Assembly (NCBI RefSeq): GCF_007713685.1
Contig: NZ_VMRJ01000002.1
Coordinates: 620,001-684,000, forward strand
Direction: 5' to 3'
Length of the DNA stretch: 64,000 bases
From: Hymenobacter setariae
GTDB taxonomy: Bacteria > Bacteroidota > Bacteroidia > Cytophagales > Hymenobacteraceae
The position numbers and the translations under genes are program-made. Positions 45,501 to 53,054 of this stretch are shown here, one piece after another. Position 1 is the first letter of the stretch. Every line of letters starts with the position of its first letter. Under the pieces are notes generated by a model. That model was not told where the DNA came from, did not search any database, and saw only the letters and a list, made by a program, of their open reading frames with translations.

Positions 45501-45849
45501 GGCTACGCAGTCTAATGCTAACGTACTAACCTCGGCGTATGGCGACAGTAAATACGCCAAACTCACCAATCCCACGACTACTAACGTGCTCTCGGATTAC
45601 TTCCTGGAAAAGGGTGACTTCGTGAAGCTCGACAACGTGAGCTTAGGGTACACCTTCCAGTTTACCTCGAAGTATGCCCGCTCGCTACGCCTGTACGCCG
45701 CCGCTAAGAACATTCTGACGGTGACGAGCTACACTGGCGGCGACCCCGACATTCTGCCTATCAATGGGCTATATCCGGGCATCAATAGCAACCGCCAATA
45801 CTACCCTTCTACCACGCAAGTTCTATTTGGACTTCAATTGGGCCTGTAA
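42589..45849 (+). CDS. SusC-type TonB-dependent transporter with STN domain (second set)
   Basis: 1086 residues from the ATG at 42589; the frame is open from a TTG nine bases earlier. Signal peptide, then STN (ESVLNQLGKQLNVHFVYSPQLI), carboxypeptidase-D-like repeat (VSGRVTQGKGEGLPGVTI), plug (DNVVVIGYGSLDKREVTSTV) and barrel ending VLFGLQLGL. The plug begins STVTHINSRELLTVGAINPL, unlike the xylan SusC, suggesting a different cargo. Pairs with the following SusD (21-nt gap). Variant leader box TCCCACCA lies 16 nt upstream. Confidence 0.95.
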   Translation: MKISLHVSRRFGYPLRVLALQSVLALPLTAAAITRPAMAQQAVLERRVTLQAESQTIESVLNQLGKQLNVHFVYSPQLIDSERRVTLHVTNEPLMQVLNELIAPRKTLFEVRKDRVILSQPQLDTKAADIPVSGRVTQGKGEGLPGVTIIVKGTTQGATTDGDGRFSLSVPEGSVLQFSSVGFSPQEVTVREATTTLAITLQENSQSLDNVVVIGYGSLDKREVTSTVTHINSRELLTVGAINPLTALQGKVAGLTIANGSAADPNSQPSVQLRGVSSRDAGLGPLIVINGVPGGNLENINQNDIESIDVLKGGAASAIYGTRGSNGVIVVTTKKGTQDNRVDYNTYASFDYATLQPKVLSADEFLTQKRGTDFGAKTNWLDEISRSYAFAQKHTLTASGGSANSNYRATFDYRDAKGIDVRSGRQEYGGRISLNHNSANKLYSIGLNFAPRYINANNADYASFEQALTLNPTIPVRNPTNPNLYYDIRSGFDGPFNPSERLRTELSGTEGKILNFDATFKLNILPTLNTQVTYGQFTSDYFDFFFRPSTSTFAAKNEGSMNSARRKYSRNDQRSLEWIGNYTLTVKDHSLQALGGYSYQYFVSEGSEIYNRNFPSDALTYNNIGTGLYGQVAGRNDGSSYKNDSKLIAFFGRVNYSFKDRYLLSASLRHEGSTRFGTDNKWGDFPAVSVGWRIGQEAFLTNQKWINELKLRADYGVTGNQEFGNYLSLLTYTGYGYYLLNGTYYQVYGPNQNQNSDLRWEQAQSFNIGVDFALFNNKLTGSINYYARRNKDLLGLYNVAPPNIQLQTYANVGSLDNSGVEVQLNAPIVSKPNFQYAISFAGATNGNKFVSFSNNAYQGQNYIDVVGLPSPGSPGNAQRLQEGQRIGTFYMLKSAGVDDQGRLLVYAQDGSTIVGNQATLADRQVVGNGLPKYTLSLGNTFTYKNFDAAIFIRSVLGFDAFNTRAFYLGTPATQSNANVLTSAYGDSKYAKLTNPTTTNVLSDYFLEKGDFVKLDNVSLGYTFQFTSKYARSLRLYAAAKNILTVTSYTGGDPDILPINGLYPGINSNRQYYPSTTQVLFGLQLGL

Positions 45850-45854
45850 CTCTA

Positions 45855-45862
45855 TCCCACCC
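45855..45862 (+). promoter_or_regulatory. TCCCACCC leader box, second SusD
   Basis: Exact TCCCACCC in the 21-nt gap between susC and susD, 8 nt before the ATG. Confidence 0.5.
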
Positions 45863-45870
45863 TCGTAGTT

Positions 45871-47577
45871 ATGACTTATTTTAAAACGTATGCCCGCCTT
45901 TCGGCGGCCCTCGTGCTGGCTGGGTTGAGCAGCTGCACCGACCTGAACGAAACGCTCTACGACCGGATTACAGCCGCTAATTTCTTGCAAACTAAGGATG
46001 ATGTGTACAGGGACTTCCTGCGCACCTTCGAGCACGGCTACAATACTGTCCAAGGCTCCCCTTTTCAGTTGCAGGAGTTGAGCGCCGACCAGTTGATGAC
46101 CCCCAACCGCGAGGGTGATTGGTTTGACGGGGGGCAGTACGCCCGGGCCCACTATCACACATGGACAGTCCAGGAGGGTTATATTAATGACACGTGGAAT
46201 TTGCTATACCAAGGTGCTGACCTAGATACTAACTCCCTAGAGGATATTCAGGCCATTGACCCAGCCCGGTTTAACATGACCGTAGCCGAGCAAAACCAAC
46301 TCATTGGCGAGTTGCGCGTGATGCGCGCCTGGTACTACCTACGCTTACTTGACCTCTTTCGCAATATTAATATTATTACGAAAGTAAAAGGTGAGTTGAG
46401 AGGCCCGGCCCAGTCGACGCCCCAGGAAACGTTTGCCTTCGTAGAGAAAGAGCTAAAAGAATCGCTGCCGGCGCTGCTAGCTAAAGGTGACCAGGGCACG
46501 GCGCAGTTTCAGGGGCGCTGGACTAAGGCGGGTGCCGCTGCGCTATTGGCTCGCCTCTACTTGAACGCCAACGTTTACATCGGACAGGACCGCTATGCCG
46601 ACTGTGCTGCACTGTGTCAAGATATCATCAGCGGCAAGTACGGCTCCTATGCCATCGAGAGCCGCTGGGACGCGCCCTTCGATTGGAACAACGACCAATC
46701 GTCGGAAACCATTTTTGCCTTTCCCGGCTCGTTTGGCCGCTCGCACTGGCAATATGAGGGCGGTATGTATTTCTGGGGTCTGCCGTATAACGTACCTGTC
46801 AACTACTTCGGATTCACTGACTTTGGTGGAGGCAATCCACGCTATGCGTTGCAGCCAGGCCGCGACGTCGACAATAAAGAATACAGCTTCGTGCAAGGCA
46901 AGCCATTTATCAAGTTCCAGAAATATGCCGATGATGTGCGCCTGAAGAACTACAAGAACCTAGGCAACAGCACCCGCGAGGGCATGTTTTTGCAAGGCTA
47001 CCTAAGGGACATCAACGGCCGCGATACCATTAAGAGCACTCGCGGTTACACGCTGTATCTGCGTGACCAGGTGGGCCTGTTTAAAAATACGAAGCCCACT
47101 CAGGTACTGGCCAACAAGACGTCGGATATGAATAATGCCGACCAGAACTCGGGTATTCCATTGGTAAAATACCCCTTCTATCCGTCATCTGACCCTAATA
47201 AGATTGAGGCAGACTATGCGGAGGTGCGCTTGGCCGAAGTGGTTTACATGCTAGCTGAGTGCAAATTTCGAGCCGGTGACCGTGCCACCGCCGCACAGTT
47301 GTTGAACACGGTGCGACGTCGCAACTACCCCACAGGCTCGGCTAGCTTGTACGACGCTAGCGGGGCCACCCTCACTGAACAAGAGCTTCTTGATGAATGG
47401 GGTCGCGAATTTGTTGGAGAGGGCCGTCGGCGCATTGACCTCATCCGCTTTGGCAAATTCAACAGCGCTACTTGGTGGGATAAAACGGCCGATGCCGACG
47501 ACCACACAAAAATTTATCCTATTCCCTTAAACGCGCTGAACGTAGCGCCACAGCTTAAGCAAAATCCTGGTTATTAA
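45871..47577 (+). CDS. SusD/RagB-family lipoprotein (second set)
   Basis: 568 residues, lipoprotein signal with Cys22 (GLSSC). Typical SusD helices (LIGELRVMRAWYYLRLLDLFRNINIITK) and C-terminal EWGREFVGEGRRRIDLIRFGKF, ending LKQNPGY. The region 70-110 contains YARAHYHTWTV and aromatic residues that might contact a glycan. No glycoside hydrolase, transporter or sulfatase gene is in the same operon, so the ligand is not indicated; the next gene after the hairpin terminator is on the other strand. Confidence 0.95.
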   Translation: MTYFKTYARLSAALVLAGLSSCTDLNETLYDRITAANFLQTKDDVYRDFLRTFEHGYNTVQGSPFQLQELSADQLMTPNREGDWFDGGQYARAHYHTWTVQEGYINDTWNLLYQGADLDTNSLEDIQAIDPARFNMTVAEQNQLIGELRVMRAWYYLRLLDLFRNINIITKVKGELRGPAQSTPQETFAFVEKELKESLPALLAKGDQGTAQFQGRWTKAGAAALLARLYLNANVYIGQDRYADCAALCQDIISGKYGSYAIESRWDAPFDWNNDQSSETIFAFPGSFGRSHWQYEGGMYFWGLPYNVPVNYFGFTDFGGGNPRYALQPGRDVDNKEYSFVQGKPFIKFQKYADDVRLKNYKNLGNSTREGMFLQGYLRDINGRDTIKSTRGYTLYLRDQVGLFKNTKPTQVLANKTSDMNNADQNSGIPLVKYPFYPSSDPNKIEADYAEVRLAEVVYMLAECKFRAGDRATAAQLLNTVRRRNYPTGSASLYDASGATLTEQELLDEWGREFVGEGRRRIDLIRFGKFNSATWWDKTADADDHTKIYPIPLNALNVAPQLKQNPGY

Positions 47578-47616
47578 AATACGATAGCTAGTACGCGGCT
47601 TAGAAAGCAAGCTTAT

Positions 47617-47684
47617 AACAGTAGTGCCGGACGTGGCCCTCATTACCTGCATGGGTAATGGGAGGTACGTCCGGCACTACTGTT
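47617..47684 (+). terminator. Long hairpin terminator after the second SusD
   Basis: 18-bp perfect arms (AACAGTAGTGCCGGACGT, 47617-47634, and complement 47667-47684) enclosing a second stem CATTACC/GGTAATG, then TAAGCC. Forms a 68-nt branched or extended stem. The following 47685-47988 contains no recognisable feature. Confidence 0.8.
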
Positions 47685-47988
47685 TAAGCCTAGTCAGCAG
47701 AAGCGTACTTGCTAGCACATAGGTGGCTATGAGTGCTACGCAAGCGTGTAGGTGGCACCTAGGGTATTGGGCGCAACTTACCGCTTTGTAAGTAAGCTGC
47801 TTAATAAGATAGGAAGTCTTCCAAGCCGTCGTGCTTAGCGTAGTGAAGTATCTTCATCGCTAGCGCATTGATTGCTGTACCAAGCGAGATGCTTCCTTCG
47901 TTAGCATGACACTGTAGAAGGCTCGATAATGCGGAACTGCGCCTCCTACCATCGGTATAGACTTTGATGGCAACTTAGGCGCTAAACA

Positions 47989-48028
47989 GACAAAACCGCA
48001 GCTCACCTAGGTGGGCTGCGGCTTTGTC
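47989..48028 (-). terminator. CCTAGG-centred terminator of the GH92 gene
   Basis: A 40-bp nearly perfect palindrome (about three mismatched positions per arm pair at most) whose core CCGCAGC/GCTGCGG surrounds CACCTAGGTG at 48004-48013. On the minus strand it follows the GH92 stop by 16 nt and ends in TTTTGTC. Confidence 0.8.
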
Positions 48029-48044
48029 TTGTTTGTTAGGTTGC

Positions 48045-50240
48045 TTATTTCGCTACAACTTCTACTTGACCGCCAGTATTGAATAGCTGGTGGGGTACGA
48101 AGTATCCAGTATTGGGGGCGCCGTTTACGCGGATGGTGCTCAGGTTGCGGCTAGCGCCGGATTTTTTCACGGTCAATACTTTGCCGTTGGGCATGGTCCA
48201 GCGCACCTCGTCGAAGAGGGGCAGCGTGACGATGTAGCGCGCATCGGCTGCTGAGAGGGGGTAGAGGCCGGTAGCGCCGAAGACGTACCAGGCCGACATT
48301 TCGCCTGCGTCGTCCATGCCCGAGAAGGCGAGGCCTTTTTCGCCGGTATTGTAGAACTTGGCCATGATTTCATCGAGGCGCTGCTGCGACTTTTCAGGCT
48401 TGCCCACGAAGTAGTAGGAAAACGGCGTTTCGTGGTCGGGCTGGTTGCCGTGGCAGTACTGGCCAATGAACCCTGACACGTTGCGAGCAATGTAGCTCGG
48501 GTTCCAAGGCACCGTGAACAGAGAATCGAGCTTGGCCTCGAAGGGCCTTGGGCCGCCGTAGAGGTCTACTAGGCCCGGCATGTCGTGGGGGGCGAAAAAG
48601 GAAACCTGCCAAGCGTTGGCTTCACGGTACATGTACTCGTAATAAGGGTACTGCGGGTTAAAGTTCTTTACCCACTGGCCATTGGCTTGCCGGCCGCGCA
48701 TAAACTTGGTGCCGGGGTCAAATACATTGCGGTAGTTTTTGGAGCGCGCCATCATGGTCCGATACTGCGCGGTATCATTTAAGGCCTTAGCCAGCTGGGC
48801 CACGGCGTAGTCGTCGAAGGCATATTCCAGCGTTTTCGATACACCAGCGCTACCCTTGGTTTCGACGTTGGGGGCAGCGACCTCATCGGTGGCTATGTAG
48901 CCCTTTTGGATGTATTCCTTGATGTGGGGCCGCGTGCCGCCTTCCACGTTAGCATTGCGCAGCAGCAGGCGGTACACGTCTTTCACATCGAAGTTGGTGA
49001 CGCCACGCTGGTAGGCCCCGGCCACGAACGACGCCGCGTGGTCGCCGTGGAAGAAGGTCGGGATGAAACCAGTCTTATTCCCGATGTCCTGCATCGACTT
49101 AATGATGTCGGCGGTCACGCCCGGCGCGAGCATGCTCATCAGCACGTCTTTGTTGCGGTAGGTGTCCCAGAGCGAGGGGGTGGTGTAGTACTGAAAGTCG
49201 GCCTTAACCACATTGCCCTTCACGTCGGTATACTCGCCGTTGGTGTCGCTGCGCAGGGCGGGCCACAAAAACGAGCGGTAGAGGCAGGTGTAAAACATGG
49301 TTTGCTGCTGGGCCGTGCCGCCCTTCACGCTTACGCGGGTCAGCAGCTGGTTCCAGGTGTTGGTAGCTGTCCGCCGCACTTCGTCAAACGAGCGGGTGCC
49401 TAGCTCCTGCGCCAGGTTTTGCTGCGCGTTTTGGATGCTCACAAACGAAACGCCAATGCGCAGCTCCACGGGCTTGCGGTCGCCGTTGGCTAGGCGCAGC
49501 ACAGCCAGGCCTTCTTTGTTGCCTTTATTTTTGATGCTCACCTCCTGGATATCCGAGTTGAGCTGGGCGTAGAAGTAAGCAGTTTGCTCGCCGGTTTTCT
49601 GGAAGCCCTGCACGGCCCTAGGGCCTACTTTTTCGATGTTCCAGTCGTTTACGTTCTCGTTCGAGCGGCCCAGCTTGAACACCAAGCTGCGGTCTTGCGG
49701 CTGGTCGTAGTAGTACTGGTGCAGGCCGCAGCGCAGGGTAGAGGTCAGCTGCACCCGCACTTTGTAGTCTCGTAGCGTGACGCCGTAGTAGCCCGGTGCT
49801 GCCGTTTCGGTGGTGTGCGAGAAGTGCGAAGAATAGCGGCCGTTAGCATCGGGCGCGCCCACTACGGGTAGCACGGGCAAGTGGCACAGGTTCCAGTGGC
49901 CTTTGTTAGTGTGGGCAAAGGCCTGCATCACCGAGTCTTCGTACTGGTAGCCTGAGCCGGTGTTAAACTCCGTGATGGGGCTGAGCTGCACTAGGGCATT
50001 GGGCAAAGAGCTGCCTGGAAACGCCAGCCCGGCCCACACACCGTGCCAGTCGGGCGGGGCCACGTAGCCCACCAGCTTAGGGTCGGTGAAGGCCGCCGTG
50101 CCGATGAGCGGGTTCACGTATTGGGCGGGCCCCTTGCCCGCGGTGCCCCCGCCACCGCCCGACGATGGTACCGTTTTGGCGCAGGAGACGAGGCCTAGGG
50201 CGGCAGACAGGAACAGGTAGCGTAGGTTGGTAAACGTCAT
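48045..50240 (-). CDS. GH92 alpha-mannosidase, lipoprotein
   Basis: 731 residues from the ATG at 50240, which gives a lipoprotein signal with Cys20 (GLVSC); an earlier ATG would add 58 residues. N-terminal beta-sandwich then (alpha/alpha)6 barrel. Conserved blocks: YVNPLIGT, REANAWQVSFFAPHD (its Glu is the likely general acid) and GMDDAGEMSAWYVFGATGLYP (its Asp pair the likely base). The HGNEPxH block reads HGNQPDHETPF here, Glu to Gln. GH92 enzymes are calcium-dependent exo-alpha-mannosidases of N-glycans and yeast mannan. Outer-membrane or surface anchoring is expected. First-positioned at the terminator end of the minus-strand part of the mannose locus. Confidence 0.93.
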   Translation of the reverse strand: MTFTNLRYLFLSAALGLVSCAKTVPSSGGGGGTAGKGPAQYVNPLIGTAAFTDPKLVGYVAPPDWHGVWAGLAFPGSSLPNALVQLSPITEFNTGSGYQYEDSVMQAFAHTNKGHWNLCHLPVLPVVGAPDANGRYSSHFSHTTETAAPGYYGVTLRDYKVRVQLTSTLRCGLHQYYYDQPQDRSLVFKLGRSNENVNDWNIEKVGPRAVQGFQKTGEQTAYFYAQLNSDIQEVSIKNKGNKEGLAVLRLANGDRKPVELRIGVSFVSIQNAQQNLAQELGTRSFDEVRRTATNTWNQLLTRVSVKGGTAQQQTMFYTCLYRSFLWPALRSDTNGEYTDVKGNVVKADFQYYTTPSLWDTYRNKDVLMSMLAPGVTADIIKSMQDIGNKTGFIPTFFHGDHAASFVAGAYQRGVTNFDVKDVYRLLLRNANVEGGTRPHIKEYIQKGYIATDEVAAPNVETKGSAGVSKTLEYAFDDYAVAQLAKALNDTAQYRTMMARSKNYRNVFDPGTKFMRGRQANGQWVKNFNPQYPYYEYMYREANAWQVSFFAPHDMPGLVDLYGGPRPFEAKLDSLFTVPWNPSYIARNVSGFIGQYCHGNQPDHETPFSYYFVGKPEKSQQRLDEIMAKFYNTGEKGLAFSGMDDAGEMSAWYVFGATGLYPLSAADARYIVTLPLFDEVRWTMPNGKVLTVKKSGASRNLSTIRVNGAPNTGYFVPHQLFNTGGQVEVVAK

Positions 50241-50359
50241 GTTACGCAGAGATAAGCGTGGAAAAGGAGCGCCGCGCGGCTTCACGGCGTTAGAGTCGGC
50301 TGCTGTCAGCGCTGGGTTGCAGGCGTATAGGAAGTGACTAGCACTTTTCCGCAGCAGGC

Positions 50360-51817
50360 CTATTCGGCTTGTTTTATAAATCGTTTCGTCAGGCGCTGCG
50401 CGCCCTCTTGCCAAGACACGGTATACACGCCGGGCGCTAGTGCCGATACATCGAGCGTCGTGGCTGGTGCGTGGCTGGTGAGCACCGTTTGCCCTAGGGC
50501 GTTTACAACTGTGACTTTACCGGTTATCGACTTGCGATTAGTCTGTAGAGTCAGGCGGTTGGTTACCGGGTTTGGAAAGAGGTCGGCAGCTTTGGATGCA
50601 GTAGCATTAGTAGTGGCGAGCGGGGTAGCGGTGACTTGCGCTACGCGCAGAATAGCCGCCGCTGCGCAGGCTTGGCCCATCATCTGCACTGAGGCAGGGA
50701 AGAGATAGCGGCGGTCGAGGTTCCAAGTGCCGTCGACGTCGCTGTACGAGCCGGGGTAGTAGCCTAGCTGGTCGCGGCTGTAGTCGATGAGGTAGTCCAC
50801 GATGTTGCGCGCCGCGTCGAGCCATTTGGCATTGCGGTCCACTTCGTAGAAGTCAACGAGCATCTCCACCATATCGCTGCCGCCCCAGAAAGATATCTCG
50901 CTGACACCTTTGCCAGGCGTGTACCACTGCTTGAGGCAGGCATTCGCCATCAGGGTGGCATCGTCGAGGTAGCGGCTATCGCCGGTGCGCTGGTAGAGCC
51001 GCAGGGCTAGCTGAATGTCGGGCGTGGTTTGGTAGGCGCGGTAGCCAGCGCCGTTTTCGCCGCGGCCGGTCAGGCTCCATACGCCGTTGTTGTAGAAGGA
51101 GAATTGGTTGAGCAAGTTGGTGCCGCCATCGCGCAGCCGGTGGCTCGGGTCGTTGATGAGCTCGTAGTAGCGCTTGGCAATATCCAAGTACTTAGGGTCG
51201 GGGTTGTCTTTGGCGAGCAGCGCGCAGTGCAGCGCGGGCAAGATGGTGGCCTGCGAGTAGAACTTGCCCTGGCCCAGCTCCGACTCTTTTTGGGGCACGC
51301 CCCAGTTGGCGTCGCGCGCGTTGAGGCAATAGTTGAGGCCGATGAGCGAGCGGTCGTAGATGCCTGTTTCGGTGGGCAATACTTGCTGATACGCATCTAT
51401 CAGGGCCAGGCCTACGATGGCGTTGTCGTCGTAGAGCGGGTCGGCGCCGCGCACGATGTCGGAGGCGTACTTGCCGTTTTGCAGGTATTGGTCGAGGGCA
51501 TAGGCATACGACTTAAGCCGCGCCGTGTACTTGGTTGGGTTGGCCAAGGCGCCGTAGCGCAGCGCCCGCAGCATGTGCGAGGCTGGCCACACATAGCTCA
51601 CGCCACCGCGCTCCACCACAACGTTCTCGTTGCCATCGAGCTGCTCCACGTATAGCTGCTTGTCAGCGTTGTAAAACTTCGTGTTGAGCTTGTCAAGAAT
51701 AGCCTCGCCGGCTACTTGGTACTTGCTTTGGCCGAACGCAGCCGAGGCAGTCAGCAGGCAACCTGCCACTAGTAGGGCGAGCCGTGGCCCCCCGAAAATC
51801 AATGTAGAAAAGCGCAT
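50360..51817 (-). CDS. GH76-like (alpha/alpha)6-barrel protein with T9SS sorting domain
   Basis: 485 residues, signal peptide about 1-29. The six-hairpin domain (30-400) includes DPLYDDNAIVGLALIDAY, where adjacent Asp residues resemble the catalytic Asp pair of GH76 endo-alpha-1,6-mannanases; SWGGSDMVEML-type aromatic motifs follow. The last 75 residues (DLFPNPVTNRLTL to GVYTVSWQEGAQRLTKRFIKQ) are a type A T9SS C-terminal domain, so the protein is secreted and fixed to the surface or released. A role with GH92 in alpha-mannan attack fits, but family assignment is not certain; GH88/105-like enzymes share the fold. Exact TCCCACCC box 18 nt before the ATG. Confidence 0.78.
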   Translation of the reverse strand: MRFSTLIFGGPRLALLVAGCLLTASAAFGQSKYQVAGEAILDKLNTKFYNADKQLYVEQLDGNENVVVERGGVSYVWPASHMLRALRYGALANPTKYTARLKSYAYALDQYLQNGKYASDIVRGADPLYDDNAIVGLALIDAYQQVLPTETGIYDRSLIGLNYCLNARDANWGVPQKESELGQGKFYSQATILPALHCALLAKDNPDPKYLDIAKRYYELINDPSHRLRDGGTNLLNQFSFYNNGVWSLTGRGENGAGYRAYQTTPDIQLALRLYQRTGDSRYLDDATLMANACLKQWYTPGKGVSEISFWGGSDMVEMLVDFYEVDRNAKWLDAARNIVDYLIDYSRDQLGYYPGSYSDVDGTWNLDRRYLFPASVQMMGQACAAAAILRVAQVTATPLATTNATASKAADLFPNPVTNRLTLQTNRKSITGKVTVVNALGQTVLTSHAPATTLDVSALAPGVYTVSWQEGAQRLTKRFIKQAE

Positions 51818-51835
51818 CGCAACTCGCGGGGTGAA

Positions 51836-51843
51836 GGGTGGGA
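51836..51843 (-). promoter_or_regulatory. TCCCACCC leader box, GH76-like gene
   Basis: Exact TCCCACCC on the minus strand, 18 nt upstream of the ATG at 51817, the largest spacing among the exact copies. Confidence 0.4.
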
Positions 51844-51871
51844 AATGGAACGCAGCAACTGCTGTTAGGGC

Positions 51872-52717
51872 TTAGCCGGCGGCTAGGTGGTAGGACACTA
51901 GGTCGTCGATGGGCGCACTGATGATTTTGCCCACGGCCATGCCATGCGCCGCCGCTGCCTGGGTTAGAGCATCGCGGAAATTGTACCCCACCGACCCCAC
52001 GCAATTGAAGGTGTGCGTCTGGTAAGCCGGATACTTCTTGATGATGTTTCGGAAAAACAAGTCAAACGCCTCGGCCACCAGTTGCTTGCAATACTCTGCT
52101 TGATGGTGGTCGTTGGCAAACCTGGCGAAGCTGGCAATGAAGCGGTTTGGAAAAGGCTGGTTGTAAAGCTGGTCCAGAATGGCATCTCGCTCTAGGCCGT
52201 AGGTAGCGCGAAATGCGGCCGCTAGGTCGGCTGGCATGTCGCCGCGCAGGTAGTCGCGCAGCAAGGCCTTGCCGATGAAGGCACCGCTGCCCTCGTCGCC
52301 CAGAAAGTACCCTAGGGAGTCTACATTGTGTGTGATGCGTTCGCCATCGTACACGCACGAGTTGGTGCCCGTGCCCAGGATGGCCGCAAAACCTGGCTGC
52401 CGGCCCAGCAGCGCCCGTGCTGCCGCTAGCAGGTCGTGACCCACAAACACGCGAGCTTGCGCAAATACTGCCTGCATGGCATCGGCCACCGTGGTTACCT
52501 GCTGCGCCGACACCACGCTGGCCCCATAGTAGTACACCTCTGTGATGGCCGCGGCGTCTAGCGTGGCTGGCAAGCTTTGTTGCAGCGAGGCGATGATACC
52601 CGCCGTGCTGATGAACTCTGGATTGTAGCCCTCCGTGTGAAAAAAGGAGCGGGCACCGTGGTCATCAACTAGGCACCAAGTGGTCTTGGTAGAGCCGCCG
52701 TCTGCTATCAGTATCAT
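51872..52717 (-). CDS. BadF/BadG-type ATPase, N-acetylglucosamine kinase-like
   Basis: 281 residues from the ATG at 52717; the longer frame would add 31 residues before the phosphate loop. ASKHA-fold motifs: MILIADGGSTKTTW (phosphate 1), LGTGTNSCVYDG (phosphate 2), and GDEGSGAFIGKALLRDYL, which is typical of bacterial and human GlcNAc kinases in this family. It should phosphorylate an amino sugar in the cytoplasm. With GH92 and the GH76-like protein it suggests use of N-glycan-type material containing both mannose and GlcNAc, or recovery of chitobiose. CCCCACCC abuts the ATG. Confidence 0.85.
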   Translation of the reverse strand: MILIADGGSTKTTWCLVDDHGARSFFHTEGYNPEFISTAGIIASLQQSLPATLDAAAITEVYYYGASVVSAQQVTTVADAMQAVFAQARVFVGHDLLAAARALLGRQPGFAAILGTGTNSCVYDGERITHNVDSLGYFLGDEGSGAFIGKALLRDYLRGDMPADLAAAFRATYGLERDAILDQLYNQPFPNRFIASFARFANDHHQAEYCKQLVAEAFDLFFRNIIKKYPAYQTHTFNCVGSVGYNFRDALTQAAAAHGMAVGKIISAPIDDLVSYHLAAG

Positions 52718-52821
52718 GGGTGGGGTAGGAAAGAGGCTAGTGCCGCACAGCGTGAAGTAGCTCTCAGCCGGTTTGAAACTTTGGCTAAAAGCTTTTGGCA
52801 AATTAAACAAAGAATTTTGCT

Positions 52822-52872
52822 ACAATAAAAATTATTTTGCTCGTTTTGGTATCAAACGAACATTTTTATTGT
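52822..52872. promoter_or_regulatory. Nested inverted repeats in the divergent mannose-locus promoter region
   Basis: Outer arms ACAATAAAAAT (52822-52832) and ATTTTTATTGT (52862-52872), 11 bp perfect; inner arms TCGTTT (52841-52846) and AAACGA (52854-52859). The region 52800-52885 is very AT-rich compared with the window. Good candidate operator for the DeoR protein encoded downstream, controlling the sugar-kinase and isomerase operons. Confidence 0.5.
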
Positions 52873-52960
52873 CAATATTTGCAAAGCGAAGCGCGAAGCC
52901 GCTGTGTAACCGCCCTGGCTAACTCGCCCTGCCAGTATCTATTGCACGTTTTCTTGCTTG

Positions 52961-52979
52961 AGCATCATATTAAGATGCT
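52961..52979. promoter_or_regulatory. Second inverted repeat in the same gap
   Basis: AGCATC (52961-52966) and GATGCT (52974-52979) around ATATTAA, 76 nt before the isomerase ATG. Possible operator; unrelated in sequence to the nested repeat. Confidence 0.35.
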
Positions 52980-53054
52980 AGCTAGGCTTATATCCTGAAG
53001 CAAGCAAAGAATACGGTGTTCGCGCCTTTTTACATTCCCCCAATTACCCATACC

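Noticed and set aside
48431..48470. Gln in place of Glu in the GH92 HGNEP block as loss of the catalytic acid
   Set aside because: By spacing to the DD base motif the general acid should be the Glu of REANAWQ, which is present, so activity need not be lost.
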